Shown here piece by piece: positions 58,150 to 64,000 of a stretch of 64,000 nt of DNA. Numbering within the stretch: position 1 is the first letter of the stretch; each line of letters begins with the position of its first letter. The translations under genes and the position numbers were made by a program. The DNA is from Vibrio sinus (GTDB lineage: Bacteria; Pseudomonadota; Gammaproteobacteria; Enterobacterales; Vibrionaceae): contig NZ_JAMKMR010000003.1 of NCBI RefSeq assembly GCF_023634645.1, positions 1-64,000 of the forward strand, in the 5' to 3' direction. Below the pieces are notes generated by a model, which was not told the DNA's origin, did no database searches, and saw only the letters and a list, made by a program, of their open reading frames with translations.

Positions 58150-59316
58150 ATGTCATCGAGTGAATCGTTTAAAAATCTGTTGATGGGCTGGCGTCACCAT
58201 TTACATCAGCACCCTGAGACCGGTTTTGAAGAATATAAGACTGCTGAATTTGTTACTCAAACTCTATTAGATATGGGGCTAGAAGTAACCACGGGAATAG
58301 GAGGGACGGGATTAATTGCAAGTATTAGTCGGGGAGCAAGTAACAAAGCTATTGCTATTCGAGCTGATATGGACGCCCTAAATATTTGTGAGGCATCGAA
58401 TGAGCGTTACTATGCTTCTCAGCATCAGGGTAAGATGCATGCGTGCGGTCACGACGGGCATATGGCTATGGTACTCGGCGCCGCAAAACTACTTACAGAT
58501 AATCCTGATTTTGATGGCACGGTGCGTTTCTTATTTCAGCCAGCAGAAGAGCATGGTCGAGGAGCGAAAGCAATGATGGCTGATAGAGTGTTCGAGCGCT
58601 TTCCAGTGGATGCCATCTTTGGCGGTCACAATATGCCTGGCATCCCCTTAGGGACTATCGCGACTAGACCTGGCGGTATTATGGCGAGCTAGGATAACTT
58701 TGAAATAACCATTCAAGGTAGTGGTACTCATGCTGCACGTCCACACATGGGTAATGATCCGATGGTTATCGCGGCAAATATAGTGTTAGCTTTGCAAACA
58801 ATTGTGTCTCGGAATGTGGACCCAAGCCAGCCGGCAGTTGTGTCCTGTACTGAAATCTTAACAGATGGATTACGTAACGCCATTCCGGGAAATGTGGTCA
58901 TTAAGGGCGACACTCGTAGCTATTCTAAAGAGATTCAAGCGCTACTTGAAGAGCGTATACGTACGATTGTTAAAGGGGTTTGTGAAGCGCACAATGCGAG
59001 TGGAACGGTTTCCTATACTCATGAGTTTGCTCCGACAGTAAACACGCAGGAATACGTCAGCTTAGCGGTAGAGGCGGCAGTACAAGTCGTGGGGAAAGAA
59101 AATGTTGAAGACGATATCCAACCCATGATGATTTCAGAAGACTTTGGTGCTTTTCTACAAAAAGTACCAGGTAACTTTGTCTTCTTTGGTAATGGTATTC
59201 AAAAAGGCCAGGGCGGTACGCCTCTACATAGCGCTCACTATGATTTCAATGACGAGCTACTCGTTGTCGGAGCAAACTACTTCGCGACTATTGCTAAGGG
59301 TGCATTATCTACATAA
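58150..59316 (+). pseudogene. M20 family amidohydrolase interrupted by an amber codon
   Basis: The frame encodes an M20D amidohydrolase of about 388 residues: RADMDALNI, the metal motif MHACGHDGHMAM, PAEEHGRGAKAMM and, later, FAPTVN and SEDFGAFLQK. A single TAG at 58690-58692 lies between GGIMAS and DNFEITIQGSGTHAARPHMG, where homologues have a sense codon (most likely GAG). Both halves stay in the same frame and keep all motifs, so the mutation is recent or is read through. The ATG at 58150 has AAGGA six bases upstream. It follows dpaL closely. Confidence 0.9.
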
Positions 59317-59418
59317 GGGCTAGAGCGCTACATATGCACATATAAGCACAAAAGTATTGTAGTCGAAAAACACTTTTGTTAGCATAATCAGCCACATTCG
59401 AAACTAAGCATGAAATAG

Positions 59419-60090
59419 ATGACCAGGATGTTAGGTGTTATCAAAGGAAAGGCAACGGAAGGATATTGTTCTACCCATGTCGCCTCGTTGCTACGCGGTA
59501 TCATGCTGCAAAAGCGGATCACTTATGCCCAATTGTCTGAGATGACAGGGTTATCAGATGCTGCCATTCAAAAAATAGTCAAAGGAAAGACCACCAATCC
59601 AGGAATTGAAACGCTACTCAAGCTTGTTCACGCGCTGGGATTGAGTTTATCGGATGTAGTAAGTGTATCTACGATGGAGTCTGCTGAGAAAGTGCGCGTT
59701 GTTGAGCTCGACCAACTTCTCACCATGAGCAGCCGCCAAGAAGTGGAGGTTTTGGTTAAATCCTCTCCGATTTCAACAGATTTAACGGATGTTGATGTCG
59801 TGGCTCCGTTGCAGCATGAACTCTACTTTTCGGCCAGAGTTGATCAACGGCTGTCCGATTTCATAAGAAAAAAACAGGGCTATAGCGCGAGCCTAATGAT
59901 TTTCTCCTTTACCCAGCAAGAAATAAAGGCTGGTCAGTTTGTATTGCTCCAGCAAAAAGGAAGTTGCGTATTTGCCTATATACTAAAAGTGATGGGTGAT
60001 AGCTTCATTTTTGAGGAGCCTTTAAATAATGACTATGGATGCTCGGCTGCCGCTGACATCCTAGCTCATTGTGTTTCACTTAAACGTTAA
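59419..60090 (+). CDS. XRE family regulator with C-terminal sensor/peptidase-like domain
   Basis: A 223-residue regulator. The N-terminal XRE helix-turn-helix (RITYAQLSEMTGLSDAAIQKI, about residues 34-54) is followed by a linker and a beta-rich domain (about 135-223; EIKAGQFVLLQQKGSCVFAYIL) resembling S24/LexA-like folds, without a clear catalytic serine/lysine pair by eye. It is the first gene of a tight four-gene cluster and probably controls it. Confidence 0.8.
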   Translation: MTRMLGVIKGKATEGYCSTHVASLLRGIMLQKRITYAQLSEMTGLSDAAIQKIVKGKTTNPGIETLLKLVHALGLSLSDVVSVSTMESAEKVRVVELDQLLTMSSRQEVEVLVKSSPISTDLTDVDVVAPLQHELYFSARVDQRLSDFIRKKQGYSASLMIFSFTQQEIKAGQFVLLQQKGSCVFAYILKVMGDSFIFEEPLNNDYGCSAAADILAHCVSLKR

Positions 60091-60103
60091 GCGAGTTTGT
60101 TAA

Positions 60104-60844
60104 ATGGAGTCTTCTCTCACACCGGATCAGCGTGCCCGTAAGCTGGAAAAAGAGTACAGCATCTACAACCTTCTGGTGGTATTTCTCATTATCCTGCAGT
60201 TGGTCTGCGATATCATTATACCAATCACATTGAAAACCCCAGTGTTGATCGCCCCAATTTCTGCGGTGTTCTTTATGTTTTCGTTTTTGGTATCCGACAT
60301 ATTAACGGATAATTTCGGTTTTGAGCGGGCAGTGAAAGCGACATTTTTCTCATGTGTGGCACAAGTGATATTTTGCGTGATACTAGGGCTGGCCATTTAT
60401 GTGCTGCCAACCGATTTTCACGGAGAACAACACAGGCAAGCTTATCTCTACATATTTAGCTTTGTAAATATCATCGTCGTCAGCTCAATCATTAGTAGTC
60501 TTGCGTCTAAAGCACTGAATGACTACCTGATGTCAAAAATGCGTGATTTCTATTTCAACATCCATTTCATTTGGCGCTCCATCATTTCTACAGTAATCGG
60601 TGAAACGCTAATGCTTAATATTGCCTACAATATTACCTTCTTCGGCCGATATAGCTTTCTTCATATTCAAGGCATGATCCTATCTTCAATGGCAATTAAA
60701 TTTGTCGGTGCGGTTATCTTGGCGGTACCTGGATACATGATTTCCAAGTGGTTAAGCCGCCATATCGAGTTACTGAAACCAGAGACCAAGCCTCGCCGAT
60801 ATAACTACTGGGCAGCTCTTGGTCGAGCTGTAACATTAAGGTAG
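60104..60844 (+). CDS. VUT family (YhhQ-like) membrane transporter
   Basis: A 246-residue inner-membrane protein with about six helices. The vitamin-uptake-transporter (Vut_1) signature FLVSDILTDNFGFERAVKA (about residues 63-81) is present. YhhQ members import queuosine precursors such as preQ0. It follows the XRE gene by 13 bases and precedes the next gene by eight, so it is in an operon. Substrate is not certain. Confidence 0.88.
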   Translation: MESSLTPDQRARKLEKEYSIYNLLVVFLIILQLVCDIIIPITLKTPVLIAPISAVFFMFSFLVSDILTDNFGFERAVKATFFSCVAQVIFCVILGLAIYVLPTDFHGEQHRQAYLYIFSFVNIIVVSSIISSLASKALNDYLMSKMRDFYFNIHFIWRSIISTVIGETLMLNIAYNITFFGRYSFLHIQGMILSSMAIKFVGAVILAVPGYMISKWLSRHIELLKPETKPRRYNYWAALGRAVTLR

Positions 60845-60852
60845 GAACAGGA

Positions 60853-61353
60853 ATGTTTAGGGTGTTGAAGAAGTGGTTAACAGACACAAAGAAAGAGGCC
60901 GGTGTTGACGCCGAACTCTACGGTGACCCACTTTTGCAAGATGGTGAACTTTACTTCGAAGTTAAGCTTGCTGGGTTAACGCAGCTACAGCGATACTCTG
61001 CAAAAGAGATTCTTACTTCAAGAGCGCGTCACTTCTCAAGGAATGATATTCGACATGCTGCCACCATTTGGGCGAATAAAAATAAACGCTGCACGATCCG
61101 AGGGACTAGCAGTGTTGGAGCGATTAAGTGCTTCAATATTTTAGACAACCTAACCGACGAAGTGCATGTTATACCTGAATTTGACCGCGAGGCGATCGAT
61201 GATCTTGGCGGTATCAACAATTTTTCATCTGAAGATGCATATGCAATTGGTATGGCTCAAGCAAAATTCGAGTTTGAGCAAACTTCTGCGCAGCTTGATG
61301 AGATAATTGCGAACATGACACGAAGCAAAACCACACTAAGGATAATCAAATGA
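60853..61353 (+). CDS. Hypothetical protein (166 aa) in XRE-VUT-2H operon
   Basis: A 166-residue soluble protein, not recognised. It has alternating hydrophobic and charged stretches (GELYFEVKLAGLTQLQRYSA ... RARHFSRNDIRHAA) and an acidic C-terminal half, with no membrane segment. Its last four bases overlap the start of the 2H phosphoesterase gene (ATGA), so the two are translationally coupled. Confidence 0.7.
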   Translation: MFRVLKKWLTDTKKEAGVDAELYGDPLLQDGELYFEVKLAGLTQLQRYSAKEILTSRARHFSRNDIRHAATIWANKNKRCTIRGTSSVGAIKCFNILDNLTDEVHVIPEFDREAIDDLGGINNFSSEDAYAIGMAQAKFEFEQTSAQLDEIIANMTRSKTTLRIIK

Positions 61354-61874
61354 CGTTTGCGATATGGGCTATCCCATCTGAACCAAGCCTGAGCAGGCTA
61401 CAATCGATAATCAATCGCCTAGCAAGTGAGATGAATACGCCGTCCTTTTTACCTCATGTCACCATGTTCATCGGTGAAACCGAGCAAGCAGAACTCATAA
61501 CACGCTTCACAACCGTTGTCGATCAGCTGCCATTATTATTATCTCCCTGTACTCGGGTTGATGGGGACGACTTTATATTCAAATTTCTCTATATGCAGCT
61601 GCAAAAAAATGACGCTTTGATATCTGGCAACTCTCGCTTTGCAACATTAGATGCCAATTCGGACTATGCGTTTAATCCGCATCTGAGTTTGGCCTATAAC
61701 GACAATATTATGTGTGCAAAGCAAGAAAGTATTAATGCTCTAAATCTAGAATTAGAAGGACTGGAGATTGAAATCGATCGTTACCAGTTGATCCGAAGTG
61801 GTGACATCAGACCTTGTTTGCAGTCAATAGCCACATGGGATGTGATTGCCGATCAAAAAATAGACGTGATGTAA
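61350..61874 (+). CDS. 2H phosphoesterase family protein
   Basis: A 174-residue protein with two histidine motifs characteristic of 2H phosphoesterases: PHVTMF (about residues 31-36) and PHLSLAY (about 112-118). The family includes cyclic phosphodiesterases and 2',5' RNA ligases that act on RNA ends or cyclic nucleotides. It overlaps the preceding gene by four bases. It ends the operon; a hairpin follows. Substrate unknown. Confidence 0.85.
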   Translation: MTFAIWAIPSEPSLSRLQSIINRLASEMNTPSFLPHVTMFIGETEQAELITRFTTVVDQLPLLLSPCTRVDGDDFIFKFLYMQLQKNDALISGNSRFATLDANSDYAFNPHLSLAYNDNIMCAKQESINALNLELEGLEIEIDRYQLIRSGDIRPCLQSIATWDVIADQKIDVM

Positions 61875-61891
61875 CAGAGGAAGACGTGCGC

Positions 61892-61933
61892 CGTGGGGTA
61901 TAGATATGATGAGCTGATGCCCCACGCGTTTTT
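61892..61933 (+). terminator. Hairpin terminator after the 2H phosphoesterase gene
   Basis: CGTGGGG (61892-61898) pairs with CCCCACG (61920-61926), followed by a short CGTTTTT run. It has a long loop. Confidence 0.7.
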
Positions 61934-61983
61934 AGTTTTCATGCTATGCACTTTCTATAGCACAACGTAGGAGAGTGTATAGC

Positions 61984-62014
61984 GCGACACTTTTGTCAAA
62001 GAGTGTCGCTTTTT
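61984..62014 (+). terminator. Intrinsic terminator (second of three)
   Basis: GCGACACT (61984-61991) pairs with AGTGTCGC (62002-62009), followed by TTTTT. It ends a transcript that could start after 61933, but no gene is visible between. Confidence 0.8.
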
Positions 62015-62062
62015 ATAGCCAACTTACAATTATTGCCCTCTTGCTTTTATTGGGCTTTGTCT

Positions 62063-62087
62063 GCCCACGGTTTCGTGGGCTTTTTTT
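62063..62087 (+). terminator. Intrinsic terminator (third of three)
   Basis: GCCCACG (62063-62069) pairs with CGTGGGC (62074-62080), followed by seven T residues. It points away from the 2H operon and lies nine bases before the stop codon of the convergent OmpA gene. Confidence 0.9.
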
Positions 62088-62095
62088 CGCGCAGC

Positions 62096-63061
62096 TTACT
62101 CCTGATATTCAAATTCAGGTACAGAAATTTCAACCCGGCGGTTTTTTGCACGACCTTCAGGTGTTGCATTGCTTGCTACCGGATCACTTTCTCCTTTACC
62201 AATTACCGTTAATCGGCTGGCGTTAATACCGCGTTCGGTAAGTGCTGTTGCCACGGCTTGAGCCCGCTTCTCTGACAATATTTGATTGTAACGCTCTGCG
62301 CCTGATGAATCCGTATAGCCAATAATATCGGCTTTAGCTTGGGGGTATTTATTTAGAAGTGACACTAGCTCGTTAAGTTGACCAAGGCTCTCAGGTTTTA
62401 GTTGGCTACTATTAGATTCAAACGTGTTATTGCTCAACAAAGTAGTTTTAAAGGTTTTCATTTGCACAGGTTTAGCGGGCACTTCTTGAGCAGGCTTTTC
62501 TTTGACCTTTTCTTGGACTACCGCGGCTGGCTGTTGTCCCTCATTACCTCCAAATCGATAAGAAAACCCAACATAGGCAGTATTCGCCGACGCGCGAACA
62601 ATATCATTATTGATGTCGGTTAACTTTTGATATTCAACTCGTACTGAACCTCTGTCTATGACATTAAACTCGACACCTAGAGCGCCCAAAAACGACTCAT
62701 CATTTTTGTTGCCATAGTGTACGTAAGCTCCCCCAAGCTTGCCGTATAAGCTGACAGCATCATTAAGGGCGTAGTTCACTTTAGGTGCTAAGGTAAAAGC
62801 ATAAACGCTATCATCTGGCAGGCCTGCACCAGTAAACTTTCCTAGGTAGTCGTAACCTGCTTCCAAGGCTAGATACTTATTAAGTTCGTATCCACCAAAA
62901 ATACCCAGAGACGCTGAATTGTCGTCATCACATGTATAGCCAGTTGTGCATTCATCATTTAGCCAACTGTATCCAAGCTTGGCACCTACATATGGTAAGG
63001 CATTGGCCGTACCGCTCAAGATGACAAATGATGTAGACACTACCATTGCTAGCTTTTTCAT
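62096..63061 (-). CDS. OmpA family outer-membrane protein
   Basis: A 321-residue porin-like protein with signal peptide (about residues 1-21), an eight-stranded N-terminal barrel (GAKLGYSWLNDECTTGYTCD ... VGFSYRFGG), a Pro/Val/Glu-rich linker (about 175-200), and a C-terminal OmpA peptidoglycan-binding domain (GYTDSSGAERYNQILSEKRA). ATG at 63061 has AAAGGAATTG upstream. It anchors the outer membrane to the wall. Confidence 0.92.
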   Translation of the reverse strand: MKKLAMVVSTSFVILSGTANALPYVGAKLGYSWLNDECTTGYTCDDDNSASLGIFGGYELNKYLALEAGYDYLGKFTGAGLPDDSVYAFTLAPKVNYALNDAVSLYGKLGGAYVHYGNKNDESFLGALGVEFNVIDRGSVRVEYQKLTDINNDIVRASANTAYVGFSYRFGGNEGQQPAAVVQEKVKEKPAQEVPAKPVQMKTFKTTLLSNNTFESNSSQLKPESLGQLNELVSLLNKYPQAKADIIGYTDSSGAERYNQILSEKRAQAVATALTERGINASRLTVIGKGESDPVASNATPEGRAKNRRVEISVPEFEYQE

Positions 63062-63427
63062 TATCAATTCCTTTTACCAATTGTTTTTGTTTTTTGAAAT
63101 CCACATTGTAATCAATTAGTTGTGCACGATACGTCGTATAGGTCTCAATTATCGTTCATGATGCTGCTGCAGTAAATCCAATTTACTTCAATTAGCTCCA
63201 GTACCTCATATCTTCTAATACGGCGATATCTTTCTCATATCAGGTCTTATCTCCAAAAAGAAAAATTTATCAAGCTGAGGGGCGTTATTACGTTGGCGTA
63301 TAAACAAAGCCAGTTGGCATAATACAGGAATAACGAACAAAAAAATCCTTTTAATATAACCGCATACCAAGGTGATGGTCACTTTGGTATTCATTAAAGA
63401 CCGTTTATATATTAGGAGAGAGAAAAT
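63062..63427. other. Intergenic region
   Basis: Holds the divergent promoters of the OmpA and VOC genes. No gene or recognised element is seen; the ATG at 63428 has AGGAGAG upstream. Confidence 0.4.
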
Positions 63428-63943
63428 ATGGAAGCACTTTTCCACTATGCACTTCGCCCCGTTGTTGATATTGAGCCTTTGTTAGCGTTTTATAGAGATA
63501 AGCTTAAGATGGATTGCAAACTGGTCACTGTGAATGGTGATGAAAAACAGCTATATGTGGATTTTTTTGGTCATAACTTAGCGTTTGCTGAGAACAAAAA
63601 GCATGAAGTTAAGACAGCAAAATACAGTGCCGATGAACTACAACGAATGCGAAAGGAAAATTTCGTTCCTGATACGCACTTTGGTGTCTTTTTTCAAGAT
63701 AACGGCTATTCACAGTTCAAAGAAATCATTCGAACTGTGGAAAGTTCGGGTATTAAATATTTGGTTCACCCAACGGTTTGTGAGCAAGGTACATCGAGTG
63801 AACAAGCATTTTTCTTCATTCAAGATCCGGAGCTGAACATCATTGAAATCAGAGCACTCACTAAACAATTTGACTTAAACAATGTGGAGAATAATTTACA
63901 AAATGATAAGACAAAACGTAATGTGCTTTTCTCTCCAAGTTAG
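63428..63943 (+). CDS. VOC/glyoxalase family protein
   Basis: A 171-residue protein of the vicinal oxygen chelate fold. The first half (HYALRPVVDIEPLLAFYRDKL) and the second half (THFGVFFQDNGYSQFKE ... AFFFIQDPELNIIEIRAL) form the paired beta-alpha-beta-beta-beta units; metal ligands could include H (THFG) and E (IIEIR). Substrate is unknown. Confidence 0.85.
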   Translation: MEALFHYALRPVVDIEPLLAFYRDKLKMDCKLVTVNGDEKQLYVDFFGHNLAFAENKKHEVKTAKYSADELQRMRKENFVPDTHFGVFFQDNGYSQFKEIIRTVESSGIKYLVHPTVCEQGTSSEQAFFFIQDPELNIIEIRALTKQFDLNNVENNLQNDKTKRNVLFSPS

Positions 63944-64000
63944 CGGTTCCAACTAACTTCATCATTCAAAATATTGGCTGGGGGTGCTCCCAAAGCGTTT

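Overview
The window reads as a chromosomal segment of a marine gammaproteobacterium, most likely a Vibrio or close relative. This rests on gene content and protein similarity judged by eye: CodA, PyrC, GuaC, GlpR-type DeoR, MoxR-Bat operon, CS1-like usher, YedI, Nnr. No database search was run. I see no tRNA, rRNA or CRISPR array, and no IS element.

Layout. 0.3-3.3 kb: SAM methyltransferase, a divergent cysteinyl-tRNA synthetase preceded by a cysteine-codon leader peptide and an intrinsic terminator, and a cupin. 3.3-9.5 kb: codA with a structured, terminator-bearing leader; LysE, OsmC, cold-shock/DUF1294, L,D-transpeptidase and LysR genes; then terC behind an Asp-Pro-rich leader peptide that overlaps its start. 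9.6-16.5 kb: a six-gene operon moxR-DUF58-DUF4381-batA-batB(TPR)-batD, with a 28-residue polyglutamine tract in batB. 16.9-22.5 kb: two small unknown proteins, a membrane diguanylate cyclase, pyrC, and a MOSC-reductase-ferredoxin fusion. 22.8-33.6 kb: glpR-like regulator, omega-amino acid:pyruvate aminotransferase with divergent LysR, AraC regulator, M14 peptidase, YedI, DsbA/FrnE-like protein, cytoplasmic GH13 amylase, acyltransferase.

33.7-36.8 kb: an operon mtnK-mtnA-class II aldolase, the gene set of the DHAP shunt for 5-methylthioribose and 5-deoxyribose salvage. 36.9-43.3 kb: a periplasmic short-repeat protein, TetR, a response regulator with CheX-like output plus PAS partner, Nnr and GuaC. 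43.4-47.9 kb: a small decayed genomic island next to guaC, with a tyrosine integrase, two orphan periplasmic binding proteins, an SRAP pseudogene and a fragment of a second related integrase. 47.9-51.0 kb: a sensor diguanylate cyclase downstream of a binding lipoprotein. 51.1-56.3 kb: AT-rich DNA with an isolated panB and a CS1-like pilin-chaperone-usher locus whose usher is out of frame in its signal peptide.

56.3-64 kb: Lrp regulator, diaminopropionate ammonia-lyase and an M20 hydrolase interrupted by one amber codon; an XRE-VUT transporter-unknown-2H phosphoesterase operon; three closely spaced terminators; an OmpA-family protein; a VOC protein.

The most interesting signals are the two leader peptides (cysteine codons before cysS; acidic-proline repeat before terC), the T9/out-of-frame usher, and the DHAP shunt operon.
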